From DATGKD01 sp035294855 (GTDB lineage: Bacteria > Actinomycetota > Acidimicrobiia > Acidimicrobiales > UBA8190): a DNA stretch of 28,028 nt. The translations under genes were made by a program, and so were the position numbers. Under the pieces are notes generated by a model. It ran no database searches. It was not told where the DNA came from and saw only the letters and a program-made list of their open reading frames with translations. This document shows positions 1-8,829 of the stretch, piece by piece (position 1 is the stretch's first letter; the number at the start of each line of letters is the position of its first letter). The DNA lies in the NCBI GenBank assembly GCA_035294855.1, contig DATGKD010000056.1:1-28028 (forward strand). The letters run 5' to 3'.

Positions 1-6
1 CCGGGC

Positions 7-1266
7 CTACTGATCCCGGGGTTGCTCCTTGGCGTGCTCGTCGTGCACGGTCCTGCGGATCAGCTCCACCTTCTGCGACGCCTGGTTGGCGTCCGCGCCC
101 TTCGCCTCGAACAGCGCGCGCCGGTCGGCCTCGGCCTCGGCCTCGGCGCCCGCGTCGGCGGCGGCGAGCCGGGCCTCGATGCCCTCGCGGACGAGCTTCT
201 CGGCCTCCTCGACCAGCGCGGCCACCATGTCGTCCTCGGGGACGACCCGCACGATCTTTCCCTTGATGAAGAGGTGGCCGCGCCGGCGTCCCGCGGCGAT
301 GCCGAGGTCCGCCTCGCGCGCCTCGCCCGGCCCGTTCACCACGCAGCCCATGACGGCCACCTGGATGGGCAGGTTGCGGTCCTCCAGGGCGACCTGCGCC
401 GCCTTGGCCACCCCGATCACGTCGATCTCGGCCCGACCGCACGACGGGCACGCGATGAGGTCCAGGCCTTTGCGCTCGCGCAGGCCCATCGCCTCGAGCA
501 GCTGGCGCCCGGCGCGCACCTCTTCCACGGGTTCGGCCGTGAGCGAGTAGCGGATGGTGTCGCCGATGCCCTCGGCGAGCAACGTGGCGATGCCCGCCGT
601 CCCCTTCACCAGCCCGGCGGGCGGAGGCCCGGCCTCGGTCACCCCGAGGTGCAGGGGGTGGTCGAAGGTCTCCGACGCCAACCGGTATGCCGCGATCATG
701 AGCGGCACCGACGACGCCTTGACGGAGATCTTCACGTCGTGGAAGTCGACGTCCTCGAAGTACGCGAGCTCCATGCGCGCCGACTCCACGAGCGCCTCCG
801 GGGTGGCACCCCCGAACCGCTTGTACAGCTCGGGATGCAGCGACCCGGCGTTCACCCCGATGCGGATGGGCACGCCCCGGTCCTTCGCCTCGCTGGCGAC
901 GAGCTTGATCTCGGCCTCCTTGCGGAGGTTGCCGGGGTTGAGCCGCAGTCCGTGCACGCCCGCCTCCAAGGCGGCGAGCGCCATTTCGTGGTGGAAGTGG
1001 ACGTCGGCCACGATCGGCACCGGCGAGCGGGGCACGATGTGGGCGAGGCCTTCGGCGGCCTCCTCCTCGTTGCACGTGCACCGCACGATGTCCGCCCCCG
1101 CCGCGGCGAGGGCGTAGATCTGGGTGAGCGTGGCCTCGACGTCGGCCGTCTTCGTGATGGTCATGGACTGCACCGAGACAGGCGCGCCGCCACCCACGGC
1201 CACGCCGCCCACATGGATCTGCCGGGTGAGACGGCGCTCGGCGGTGGTGACGGCCGGACGGGTCAT
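7..1266 (-). CDS. ispG: 4-hydroxy-3-methylbut-2-enyl diphosphate synthase (IspG/GcpE)
   Basis: Cytosolic iron-sulfur enzyme of the MEP isoprenoid pathway; it converts methylerythritol cyclodiphosphate to HMBPP. The 419-residue protein has the IspG N-terminal barrel (SVQSMTITKT at about 31-40, CTCNEEEA at 63-70, LRLNPGN at 108-113). Its C-terminal cluster domain supplies Cys273 and Cys276 (CPSCGR), Cys308 (GCVVNGPGEA) and Glu315, the expected 4Fe-4S ligands. The ATG at 1266 has a GGGAG ribosome site just upstream. It is the last visible gene of the minus-strand run, 16 bp after the M50 protease gene and close to dxr, another MEP gene. The final 50 or so residues form an Ala/Glu-rich charged tail that I believe is beyond the usual end of the family. 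Identity is secure. Confidence 0.97.
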   Translation of the reverse strand: MTRPAVTTAERRLTRQIHVGGVAVGGGAPVSVQSMTITKTADVEATLTQIYALAAAGADIVRCTCNEEEAAEGLAHIVPRSPVPIVADVHFHHEMALAALEAGVHGLRLNPGNLRKEAEIKLVASEAKDRGVPIRIGVNAGSLHPELYKRFGGATPEALVESARMELAYFEDVDFHDVKISVKASSVPLMIAAYRLASETFDHPLHLGVTEAGPPPAGLVKGTAGIATLLAEGIGDTIRYSLTAEPVEEVRAGRQLLEAMGLRERKGLDLIACPSCGRAEIDVIGVAKAAQVALEDRNLPIQVAVMGCVVNGPGEAREADLGIAAGRRRGHLFIKGKIVRVVPEDDMVAALVEEAEKLVREGIEARLAAADAGAEAEAEADRRALFEAKGADANQASQKVELIRRTVHDEHAKEQPRDQ

Positions 1267-1282
1267 CGGAGCTCCCTGAGAC

Positions 1283-2554
1283 CTACTGGAAGGGGTTCTT
1301 CAGGGGGTGGGCGATGTCCAGGTACAGCGAGGACAGCACGATGAAGCCGAGCAGGAGCACGAACGCGTACGCCACGGGCGTGAGCTTCGTCACGTCCGCG
1401 TGGTAGGCGCGCCCGCGGCGGCTGCGGATGCGCTCGTAGACCGCGATCGCCACGTGGCCGCCGTCGAGCGGGAGCATCGGGAACAGGTTGAGGACGCCGA
1501 CGAACACGATGATGAGGACGAGCACCCGCACGAGGTAGTACGAGCCGGCATTGGCGCCTTCCACGGCGAGGCGGGCCGCTCCGTAGATGGACTGCAGGCG
1601 CGGCGTACCGTTGTGCGACGCCTGCGACGCGGCGTGGGAATTCGTGAGCTGGTGGACGTAGCTCGAGATCCCGCTCGCCGAGAAGACCTGCCCGAGCCCG
1701 GTCACCGATCCGGTGATGGCGTCACCGAGGTCGCGCGTAGCGTGATCGAGCGACGAGATGGGTCCGGTGGTCGCCACCGGGGGGCTCAAGATCACGCCGA
1801 TGCGCCCGTTGGCGCCCTTCACGGCGGGATCGGCCTGCGGCGTCACGACGATGGTGCGCTGGGCTCCGTCGCGCGTCACCACGACGGTGATGGGACGACC
1901 GGCGTGATGCGACACCTGGTTTTGCAGGTCCTCGGGCGAGCGCACCCGCGTGCCGTTCACCGCCACGAACACGTCGCCGGGCTTGAGGCCCGCGACACGC
2001 GCCGGGTCGGCATTGTGAGCCAGCGAGCTGAAGGCCGACACCGACACCTCGTTGCCCTGCGGCGCGCCGATGAAGGCGTACAGCGCGAAGAGGATGACGA
2101 ACGCCATGACGAAGTGCATGGCGGACCCGGCCAGGCCCACCGCCAACCGGTTGTGGAACGGCCGCTGGCGGTAGGTCCGCGGCTCGTCGGCGGGATCCAC
2201 TTCCTCGGCGCTCGTCATCCCGAGGATCTTCACGTAGCCGCCGGCCGGAATGGCCTTGATGCCGTACTCCGTCTCGCCACGCCGCACCGACCACAACCGG
2301 GGACCGAAACCGAGGAAGTACTCGGTGACCTTCATGTGGCCCCATTTGGCGGTGAGCAGGTGACCGAGCTCGTGGAGCATCACCATGGCGATGAGCGCGC
2401 CCACCACGATGAGGATCGCCCCGGCGTGCGCGGCCAGCGCCAACACCACCACGCCCGCCACCACGATCACGAGCTGGACGAGGGCGCGCTGATGCTCCGG
2501 CGGTGGCGGCGTCCCGACGTCGCGCGCCTCGGGGCGCACGACTGTCTGGGTCAC
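1283..2554 (-). CDS. M50 site-2 protease, RseP/Rip1-like, with PDZ domain
   Basis: Intramembrane zinc metalloprotease of 423 residues. The zinc-binding HELGH lies at 61-65 in an N-terminal membrane segment (about 26-66). A GGYVKILGM strip follows at about 105-113, then a membrane helix near 138-162, a PDZ domain at about 180-240 (AGLKPGDVFVAVNG) and the second active-site motif LPLDGGH at 361-367, whose Asp364 completes the zinc site. A last helix spans about 394-413. This family cleaves anti-sigma factors and other membrane proteins in regulated proteolysis; the substrate here is unknown. The GTG at 2554 is chosen because GAGGT precedes it and no longer in-frame start is evident. Position between dxr and ispG is usual in actinobacteria (Rip1 in mycobacteria). 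Confidence 0.93.
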   Translation of the reverse strand: MTQTVVRPEARDVGTPPPPEHQRALVQLVIVVAGVVVLALAAHAGAILIVVGALIAMVMLHELGHLLTAKWGHMKVTEYFLGFGPRLWSVRRGETEYGIKAIPAGGYVKILGMTSAEEVDPADEPRTYRQRPFHNRLAVGLAGSAMHFVMAFVILFALYAFIGAPQGNEVSVSAFSSLAHNADPARVAGLKPGDVFVAVNGTRVRSPEDLQNQVSHHAGRPITVVVTRDGAQRTIVVTPQADPAVKGANGRIGVILSPPVATTGPISSLDHATRDLGDAITGSVTGLGQVFSASGISSYVHQLTNSHAASQASHNGTPRLQSIYGAARLAVEGANAGSYYLVRVLVLIIVFVGVLNLFPMLPLDGGHVAIAVYERIRSRRGRAYHADVTKLTPVAYAFVLLLGFIVLSSLYLDIAHPLKNPFQ

Positions 2555-2592
2555 CAGGTCAACCTCATGACTCGATCCTCACGACACGAACC

Positions 2593-3756
2593 TCACGCTG
2601 CCGCCTCGCGCCGCCGGACGGAACGCTCGGCGTGATGGCGGGCGCGGCGGTCCGCCTCCACCACGTCACCGGCGTCGTGCGCCGGGGCGCCGTCGAAGGC
2701 GTCGAGCGTCTCGGCCACGACCTCTCCGATAGCCCTCCATGCGATGCGCCGGCTCAAGAAGGCCGCCACGGCAACCTCGTTTCCCGCGTTCAACCACGCC
2801 GGAGCCATCCCGCCCACCCGCCCGGCCTGTTCGGCGAGGGCCAGGCAGACAAAGACGTCCCGGTCGGGCAGCTCGAAGTCGAGCCGCCCCAGAGTCGACC
2901 AGTCGATCGCCCCGAAGGGCCGGCCCAGCCGGTGGGGATACGCCAGGGCATACCCGATGGGCAGCCGCATATCCGGGTCCGACAACTGGGCCACAGTGGA
3001 ACCGTCGGTGAACTCCACCATCGAGTGTACGACCGACTGGGGGTGAATAAGCACCGCCACCCGGTCGTATTCGACGCCGAAGAGCTCGTGGGCCTCGATG
3101 ACCTCGAGGCCCTTGTTCATGAGGGTCGACGAGTCGATCGTGATCTTCGGCCCCATCTTCCAGGTCGGATGGGCGAGAGCGTCGTCGACGGTCACCGATT
3201 CGAGCTCCGAAGCCGCCCGGCCCCGAAAGGGTCCGCCGCTCGCGGTGACCACCAGCCGGGCCACCTCGTCCACCGAGCGGGCCGCCCGCAGGCATTGGTG
3301 GAGAGCACAGTGCTCGGAATCCACGGGCACGATCTCGGCGCCCGGCGTGGCGCGGGCGCGGGCCACCACGGGCCCACCGGCGATGAGGGACTCCTTGTTG
3401 GCGAGCGCCAGCCGCCGGCCCGATTCGAGCGCCGCCAGGGTCACGGGGAGGCCGGCGAACCCGACCACCGCGTTGAGCACGACGTCGCCGTGTCGCGCCG
3501 CCACGGCCAGGCTCTCCGGGCCGGCGATGACCTCCGTTCCGTCAGGCACCGCAGCCGCCAGCTCACCGGCCAGTCCGGCGTCGCCGATCGCCACGAGCGG
3601 AGGACGAAGCGCCCGCGCCTGGGCGGCGAGGACGTCCACCGAGCGCCATGCGGCCAGCGCCGCCACCGTGAATCGCTCGGGCTCGCCGCACAGGACCTCG
3701 ACCGCCTGGGTGCCTACCGATCCCGTCGAACCGACGACGCTGACAGCGGTCCTCAC
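2593..3756 (-). CDS. dxr: 1-deoxy-D-xylulose 5-phosphate reductoisomerase (Dxr/IspC)
   Basis: NADPH-dependent enzyme making methylerythritol 4-phosphate, the committed MEP-pathway step. From the GTG at 3756 the protein has 387 residues, normal for the family. It shows the nucleotide-binding GSTGSVG at 9-15, ALANKESLIAGG at 117-128, metal ligands Asp146 and Glu148 in VDSEH, TASGGPFRG at 171-179, and TIDSSTLMNKGLEVIEAHELF with the third metal ligand Glu219. The residue after VDSEH is Cys150, where Ser or Asn is more usual. The frame stays open upstream for about 250 codons, but that is antisense-like junk within cdsA. The GTG overlaps the cdsA stop by four bases (GTGA), implying translational coupling. 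Confidence 0.96.
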   Translation of the reverse strand: MRTAVSVVGSTGSVGTQAVEVLCGEPERFTVAALAAWRSVDVLAAQARALRPPLVAIGDAGLAGELAAAVPDGTEVIAGPESLAVAARHGDVVLNAVVGFAGLPVTLAALESGRRLALANKESLIAGGPVVARARATPGAEIVPVDSEHCALHQCLRAARSVDEVARLVVTASGGPFRGRAASELESVTVDDALAHPTWKMGPKITIDSSTLMNKGLEVIEAHELFGVEYDRVAVLIHPQSVVHSMVEFTDGSTVAQLSDPDMRLPIGYALAYPHRLGRPFGAIDWSTLGRLDFELPDRDVFVCLALAEQAGRVGGMAPAWLNAGNEVAVAAFLSRRIAWRAIGEVVAETLDAFDGAPAHDAGDVVEADRRARHHAERSVRRREAAA

Positions 3757-5582
3757 CCGAGGTTGAGCACCCGGACGAGGTAGTAGGTGGCGGGCAGCAC
3801 GAAGAGCAGCGCGTCGACGCGGTCGAGCACGCCACCGTGTCCGGGCAGCATCGAGCCCATGTCCTTCAGCCCGAGGTCGCGCTTCACCATGGACTCGCAG
3901 AGGTCCCCGAGGGGTGCCACCACCGCGGCGACGATGCCGAGGACCGCGGCCCGGCCGGGCGTCCACGGGTGGACCATGCCGGTGACCCCCGCCGACAGCC
4001 CGACGGCCAGCACGGCACCGCCCACGAGCCCCTCCCACGTCTTGTGCGGGCTGACCCGCGGGGCGAGGGGGTGGCGTCCGAGCCAGCTCCCCGCAGCCAG
4101 CGCGCCCACGTCCGCGCCGACGGTGGCCACCACCGCACCCAACAAGAAGGCCACGCCGTGTCGTTGCGGGTACTGGCTCGGGGCCAGCATCAAGGCGGAG
4201 AACGACCCCAAGAGGCCGATCCACGCGAAGGCGAAGACGGTGCTCGCGACGCCCTCGACCGCCGAGCCCCGGTCGGCGCCCACGAGGTACCAGAGCAGGG
4301 CGGCCACCACCACCAGCACGAGGACGAGCGGCAGTGCGGCCACGCCCTTGGCGTAGGCGGCCACCATGACCGCGACCGTTCCGACGAGCCCCAGGAACGT
4401 CGCCGGTCGGCGGCCGGCGCGGCGCAGGGCGGCGTAGCACTCGGCTGCGGCCAACGTCACAACGATCGCCGCCAGGACGAGCGTCGCCACACTGCCGGCC
4501 TTGAAGCACAACACGGCCACGAGCGCGACGCCGAGTCCCGTGGCGATGGCGACGGGAATGCTCCGGCCTCCGCCGTCGTCGCGGGGCCCGGAACCGAACC
4601 TCCCCCCCGGTCCCGACGGGCCGGGCGTGAAGGGACCGGTGGGTTGCGAGCGCCGACCGAGGCGGAGCGGCGAGGAGCTGATCGATGCCAGCGTCCCGCT
4701 CGATGCGCCGGCCGAAGCAGCCACACGATCGGAGACAGAGTCGGGCGCCGGGCGGCTGGTCGCCTCGGCGCCCGTGCCGGCGGCATCTCGCACGGCGCGC
4801 GGCGGCCCCTCCTCGGCGCGCGTGCCCGCGGGCGCGGGCTCGACGATTCGGCTCTGTGCTCGGTTGCGCTCGCCCCTGCTCGCATCTTCGAGCGGGGCCT
4901 CGGTCCCCCGCTCCTCGGATTCAGCGCGCGCGTCCTGCCGGTCGGGGTCGTCCTCGTCCCACCAGCCGCCGCCGTCGTCGGCGGTCGCGCCGTTCTCGGC
5001 GATGGGTTCGCTGGAGATGGGTTCCCTGGAGATGGAATCTGCCGACATCCGGTGGCCGGCGGTTGCCGGACCGGACGCCGCACCGAGGTCGTCGAACTCC
5101 CAAGGCCGCCGTTCCTCGACGGGTGCTTCGCCGAGCGCGCCCAGGGCCGTGGAATCGTCCGCCAGCAACGACGGGTCGAAGCCGCTGTCGTCCCACTCGT
5201 GCTCGTGCTCGCGCCACGCGGGCCCCGTGTCTCCTGCCGCGCTCCACCCCGGCCCGCCGTCGCCTGCTCCACCGCGACGGTCGAGCACGGCGGGAACCTG
5301 GCCCGTCGGAGGATCGGTCCAGTGCTGCATCTCCGGGGGCCCGCTCCCCGCCGTGGCGCCCGTACGGGCACTGCTCTGCTCGTCGTTCCCACTCAGATCG
5401 GACAGAGGGCCGGTGGTCATCTCCGAGGTGGCGTCCTCGACGTCGCTGTCGACGACGTCTCGGTCCGCAGCCGAGGAGGCCGGCTGGGCGCCGAATATCC
5501 GGACGCGTTCGGACACGGGCTCGGTCGGCGGCTCCGCTTCGCTGTCCAAGTCCTCGCGATCGTCCACGTCCCCTCCCGCCAC
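3753..5582 (-). CDS. cdsA: Phosphatidate cytidylyltransferase (CdsA) with long disordered N-terminal extension
   Basis: Membrane enzyme making CDP-diacylglycerol from phosphatidate and CTP. The catalytic region occupies about residues 340-609 with several membrane helices, SPHKTWEGLVGG, and the family signature at about 567-590 (KRDLGLKDMGSMLPGHGGVLDRVD region). The first roughly 340 residues are acidic and rich in Pro, Ser, Gly and Glu, with no hydrophobic segment and no recognisable domain. A short strip near residue 28 (RVRIFGAQPA) recalls the conserved N-terminal strip of other actinobacterial CdsA proteins, which supports reading the extension as coding. The start is uncertain: GTG at 5582 or GTG at 5567, the latter preceded by GGAGGGG. 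It follows frr by 14 bp and overlaps dxr by four. Confidence 0.93.
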   Translation of the reverse strand: MAGGDVDDREDLDSEAEPPTEPVSERVRIFGAQPASSAADRDVVDSDVEDATSEMTTGPLSDLSGNDEQSSARTGATAGSGPPEMQHWTDPPTGQVPAVLDRRGGAGDGGPGWSAAGDTGPAWREHEHEWDDSGFDPSLLADDSTALGALGEAPVEERRPWEFDDLGAASGPATAGHRMSADSISREPISSEPIAENGATADDGGGWWDEDDPDRQDARAESEERGTEAPLEDASRGERNRAQSRIVEPAPAGTRAEEGPPRAVRDAAGTGAEATSRPAPDSVSDRVAASAGASSGTLASISSSPLRLGRRSQPTGPFTPGPSGPGGRFGSGPRDDGGGRSIPVAIATGLGVALVAVLCFKAGSVATLVLAAIVVTLAAAECYAALRRAGRRPATFLGLVGTVAVMVAAYAKGVAALPLVLVLVVVAALLWYLVGADRGSAVEGVASTVFAFAWIGLLGSFSALMLAPSQYPQRHGVAFLLGAVVATVGADVGALAAGSWLGRHPLAPRVSPHKTWEGLVGGAVLAVGLSAGVTGMVHPWTPGRAAVLGIVAAVVAPLGDLCESMVKRDLGLKDMGSMLPGHGGVLDRVDALLFVLPATYYLVRVLNLG

Positions 5583-5596
5583 GAGCTCTCGCTGCC

Positions 5597-6169
5597 TCAG
5601 ATCTCGAGGAGCTCGTGCTCTTTGTGACCGAGCAACTTGTCGATGGCGGCCACCATGTCGTGGGTGAGCTTGTCGAGCTCACGCTCCACCCGCTCGAGCT
5701 CGTCCGAGGAGAGCTCGCCGTCGCGCTCCAGTCCTTCGAGTTCGTGGCGCGCCGACCGCCGCAGGTTGCGCACCGCCACGCGTCCTTCTTCCGCCTTGTG
5801 CCGCACCACCTTGACGAGCTCCTTGCGCCGCTCCTCGGTGAGCGGCGGAAAGCTGAGGCGGATGACGGCGCCGTCGTTGGACGGCGTGATGCCGATGTCA
5901 GAGGCTTGGATCGCCTTCTCGATGCTCGACAGCGTCGACTTGTCGTACGGCGAGATCACGAGCAGGCGCGCCTCGGGAACGCTCAGGCCGGCGATCGTCC
6001 GCAGCTCGACCTCCGTGCCGTAGACATCCACCCGGAGGTGCTCCACGATGCCGGCCGCCGCACGCCCGCTGCGCACGCCGGCGAATTCGGCCTGCGTGTG
6101 GGTGACGGCCTTGTCCATCCGCTCTCTGGCGTCGGCGAGCACTACCCCCGAGAGCTCGTCGTCTGTCAC
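5597..6169 (-). CDS. frr: Ribosome recycling factor
   Basis: Splits post-termination ribosomes together with EF-G. The 190 residues match family length. The N-terminal helix reads ARERMDKAVTHTQAEFAGVRSGRA, giving the conserved VRSGRA strip at about 31-36. The middle domain has VYGTEVELRTIAGLSVPEAR and LVISPYDKS, and the long C-terminal helices begin with PPLTEERRKELVKV. The GTG at 6169 overlaps the pyrH stop by four bases (GTGA), so translation is probably coupled. It lies between pyrH and cdsA as in Streptomyces and many other bacteria. Confidence 0.97.
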   Translation of the reverse strand: MTDDELSGVVLADARERMDKAVTHTQAEFAGVRSGRAAAGIVEHLRVDVYGTEVELRTIAGLSVPEARLLVISPYDKSTLSSIEKAIQASDIGITPSNDGAVIRLSFPPLTEERRKELVKVVRHKAEEGRVAVRNLRRSARHELEGLERDGELSSDELERVERELDKLTHDMVAAIDKLLGHKEHELLEI

Positions 6170-6933
6170 CGGATCAGCGTACCGATCTCCTCGCCGGCGA
6201 GCGCACGGCGGAGGTTCCCTGGGCCCATGAGGTCGAACACCAGCACCGGCAGCCGGTTGTCCTTGCAGAAGGTGATCGCCGTCAGGTCCATCACCCGCAG
6301 GTCCTGGTTCACGACGTCCATGAAGCTGAGCTCGTCGTACCGGCGCGCGGTGGTGTCGAGCTTGGGGTCCGCGCTGTAGACGCCGTCCACCCCCGAATGG
6401 GTCCCTTTGAGGAGCACCTCGGCTTCGATCTCCGCCGCCCGCAGGGCCGCCGAGGTGTCGGTGGTGAAGTAAGGGTTCCCCATGCCCGCGGCGAAGATCA
6501 CCACGCGCCCTTTCTCCAAGTGGCGCACGGCGCGTCGACGGATGTAGGGCTCGGCGACCTCGGCCATCTGGATCGCCGACAGCACCCGCGTCGGCTGGCC
6601 GTGACGCTCGATGGCGTCCTGTAACGCCAACGCGTTGATCACCGTGGCCAGCATGCCCATGGTGTCGGAGGTGGTGCGGTCCAGGCCTTGGCCTTCGCCG
6701 ATCGTGCCGCGCCAGATGTTGCCCCCGCCCACCACGATGGCGAGCTCGATGTCGAGCTCGGCGCGGGCGAGGGTGATCTCCCGTGCGAAACGCTCGACCA
6801 CGTTGGCGTCGATGGTTTCGTCGGACGCCGACGAGGCGAGTGCTTCACCGGACATCTTGAGGACCAGCCGGCGCCGGCGGAGCGCGTCCGGCGCCGCTGA
6901 GATGTCGGCCACGGCCGTGGACCTCGGGTCCAC
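6166..6933 (-). CDS. pyrH: UMP kinase
   Basis: Phosphorylates UMP to UDP; cytosolic amino-acid-kinase fold. Seen: LVLKMSGEALA near the N-terminus, VVGGGNIWRG, the TTSDTMGMLATVINALALQDA helix, FAAGMGNPYFTTDTSAALRAAE, KGTHSGVDGVYSADP and a C-terminal FCKDNRLPVLVFDL strand. The start is not settled. The longest reading begins with a TTG at 6957 and overlaps tsf by 14 bases. The GTG at 6933 leaves a 10-bp gap and gives 255 residues. A further GTG at 6912 has a nearby GAGG ribosome site and gives 248. I list 6933 as a compromise; family length fits either GTG. The stop overlaps the frr start. Confidence 0.93.
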   Translation of the reverse strand: MDPRSTAVADISAAPDALRRRRLVLKMSGEALASSASDETIDANVVERFAREITLARAELDIELAIVVGGGNIWRGTIGEGQGLDRTTSDTMGMLATVINALALQDAIERHGQPTRVLSAIQMAEVAEPYIRRRAVRHLEKGRVVIFAAGMGNPYFTTDTSAALRAAEIEAEVLLKGTHSGVDGVYSADPKLDTTARRYDELSFMDVVNQDLRVMDLTAITFCKDNRLPVLVFDLMGPGNLRRALAGEEIGTLIR

Positions 6934-6943
6934 GCCGGCGCTG

Positions 6944-7738
6944 TCAGTTGCCGACAACGACCTGCGCGAAGCGCACGATCTCCGCGCCCTGTACGACTTC
7001 GGCGATCGTGCGTTTTTCGTCCCGGGCGTACGGCTGGTCGAGGAGCACCCGCTCCTTGAACCAGCCGTTCATGCGACCCTCCACGATCTTGGGCAGCGCC
7101 GCTTCCGGCTTGCCCTCGTTGCGCGAGATCCGCTCGACAGTGGCGCGCTCGGCCTCCACCTCTTCGTGGGGGACGTCCTCGCGGCGGAGGTACGTGGGAC
7201 GGGCGAACGCCACGTGCACCGCCACGTCGTGGGCGAGCTCGTCGGAACCCCCCCGCATCTCCACCAGCACCGCGTTCACCCCGCGGCCTGACTGCATGTG
7301 CAGGTAGGTGCCGACTACCGAGTCCGCTCCCGTCTCGAAGCGGACCACCTGGCCGACGTTGATGTTCTCCTTGAGCGTGGTCCGCAGATCGTCGATCGCA
7401 TCGGCACGCTCGGCGACCGCGTCCTCGCCGCGACCGGCGACCAGCTGGGCGAGCTCGTCGGTCAGATTGACAAAGCTCTCCGCCTTGGCGACGAAGTCGG
7501 TCTCGCACCGCAGCTCCACGATCGCCGCGGCGCGTCCGGTCACCGCGAGCGCGACCGCACCTTGGGAGGCCTCCCGGTCGGCGAGGCGCGCCGACTGCGC
7601 TTTGCCTCGCTCGCGCAGCCACAGCCGCGCTTTCTCCATGTCGCCTTCCGACTCTTCCAGGGCGCGCTTGGCGTCCAACATGCCGACGCCGGTCGAGCGG
7701 CGCAGTGCCTGGACGTCTTTGGCCGTGAACGACGCCAT
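6944..7738 (-). CDS. tsf: Elongation factor Ts
   Basis: Guanine-nucleotide exchange factor for EF-Tu. The 264 residues begin MASFTAKDVQALRRSTGVGM and include the UBA-like N-terminal domain with TGVGMLDAKRALEES, then the hallmark ETDFVAKAESFVNL strip. The ATG at 7738 is fixed by homology and by a GGAGGG site eight bases upstream. The open frame continues upstream for about 119 codons, but that part is an out-of-frame reading of the repeat-rich end of rpsB. The gap from the rpsB stop is only four bases, so the two are almost certainly cotranscribed, the standard rpsB-tsf arrangement. Confidence 0.96.
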   Translation of the reverse strand: MASFTAKDVQALRRSTGVGMLDAKRALEESEGDMEKARLWLRERGKAQSARLADREASQGAVALAVTGRAAAIVELRCETDFVAKAESFVNLTDELAQLVAGRGEDAVAERADAIDDLRTTLKENINVGQVVRFETGADSVVGTYLHMQSGRGVNAVLVEMRGGSDELAHDVAVHVAFARPTYLRREDVPHEEVEAERATVERISRNEGKPEAALPKIVEGRMNGWFKERVLLDQPYARDEKRTIAEVVQGAEIVRFAQVVVGN

Positions 7739-7742
7739 GGCG

Positions 7743-8738
7743 TCACCCTCCCTCGGGTGGTGTCTCGGCTGTCGGCGCCGCCGTCTGCGGAGTAGGAGCG
7801 GCGGCTTCGGGCGCAGGAGCGGCGGCTTCGGGCGCTGGGGCGGTCGCTTCGGGCGCTGGGGCGGCGGCTTCGGGCGCTGGGGCGGTCGCGGCCGGGACGC
7901 GGTCGCCGCCCGACGACCCCCCGTTGCCGGCGTCGGGCGGCATCGTGGCGGCCGGCGCATCGGCCCGCAACGCGCCGCGCGGCGCCCGCTGAGGGCGGCG
8001 GGCGGGAGCCGCGGGCGTCGCCTGGTCCGCCGGCTGCGCAGCGGCCCGGTGATCGGACACCCACTTCCCCTCCATGACCGCCTCGGCCATGACACGACAC
8101 ATGAGCGCCCCTGAGCGGATGGCGTCGTCGTTGCCGGGGATCACGTACGTGACGACGTCGGGGTCGCAGTTCGTGTCGACCACCGCCACGATCGGCATCC
8201 CGAGCTTGTTGGCCTCGGTGACGGCGATGTGCTCCTTCTTCGTGTCGATCACGAAGATGGTGTCGGGCAAACGGTCGAGGTCGCGGATGCCGCCCAGGTT
8301 GCGGCGCAGCTTCTCGAGCTCACGGCGGTGACGCAGGCCCTCCTTCTTGGGCATGGCATCGAAGTCGCCCGCGCGCTCCATGGCCTCGTACTCGCGCAGC
8401 TTGCCGACCCGCGAGGAAATCGTGGCGAAGTTGGTCAGCATGCCGCCCAGCCACCGTTCGTTGACGTACGGCATGCCGCACGCCTTGGCGTACGTGGCGA
8501 TCGGGCCCTGGGTCTGCTTCTTCGTCCCGACGAACAGGACGACGCCCCCCTTGGCGATCAGATCCCGCACATAGGAGTAGGCCTCTTGGAGCCCTTCGAG
8601 GGTCTTCTTGAGGTCGATGATGTAGATCCCGTTGCGCTCGCCCAGGATGAAGCGGCGCATCTTCGGGTTCCACCGGCGCGTCTGATGGCCGAAATGCATC
8701 CCGGCCTCGAGCAGCTGCCGGGTCGTGACGACGGCCAC
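7743..8738 (-). CDS. rpsB: 30S ribosomal protein S2 with Ala/Pro-rich C-terminal extension
   Basis: Small-subunit protein S2. The core matches throughout: TTRQLLEAGMHFGHQTRRWNP, FVGTKKQ, YVNERWLGGMLTNF, DTIFVIDTKKEHIAV and AVVDTNCDPD, ending near residue 225. About 105 further residues form a low-complexity tail: first basic and Pro/Arg-rich, then a run of seven-residue units of the type APAPEAA. The start is taken as GTG 8738, which gives the canonical opening (M)AVVT and has GGAGGA six bases upstream. An ATG at 8753, with GGAAGGA upstream, would add five residues. The tail is probably disordered; its role is unknown. Leads the rpsB-tsf-pyrH-frr run. Confidence 0.95.
   Translation of the reverse strand: MAVVTTRQLLEAGMHFGHQTRRWNPKMRRFILGERNGIYIIDLKKTLEGLQEAYSYVRDLIAKGGVVLFVGTKKQTQGPIATYAKACGMPYVNERWLGGMLTNFATISSRVGKLREYEAMERAGDFDAMPKKEGLRHRRELEKLRRNLGGIRDLDRLPDTIFVIDTKKEHIAVTEANKLGMPIVAVVDTNCDPDVVTYVIPGNDDAIRSGALMCRVMAEAVMEGKWVSDHRAAAQPADQATPAAPARRPQRAPRGALRADAPAATMPPDAGNGGSSGGDRVPAATAPAPEAAAPAPEATAPAPEAAAPAPEAAAPTPQTAAPTAETPPEGG
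7795..7890 (-). repeat. 21-bp tandem repeat encoding the S2 C-terminal APAPEAA units
   Basis: The string gcttcgggcgc recurs at 7804, 7825, 7846 and 7867 on the plus strand, a period of exactly 21 bp (seven codons). On the coding strand this gives alternating TAPAPEA and AAPAPEA units in the rpsB tail, followed by two degenerate units (APTPQTA, APTAET) nearer the stop codon. The period keeps the reading frame, so copy number can change without breaking the gene. Confidence 0.85.
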
Positions 8739-8829
8739 GGCGGGTCCTCCCATCGGTTGTCCTTCCCCGGGTGCTGCGCCTGAACGGCGACCGTGGACGT
8801 ACCCGGGTGCAGAGTGGTTGCTTGGCTGT

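Noticed and set aside
3757..4509. Upstream extension of dxr by about 250 codons
   Set aside because: Runs inside cdsA in another frame; the GTG at 3756 overlapping the cdsA stop gives the normal Dxr N-terminus.
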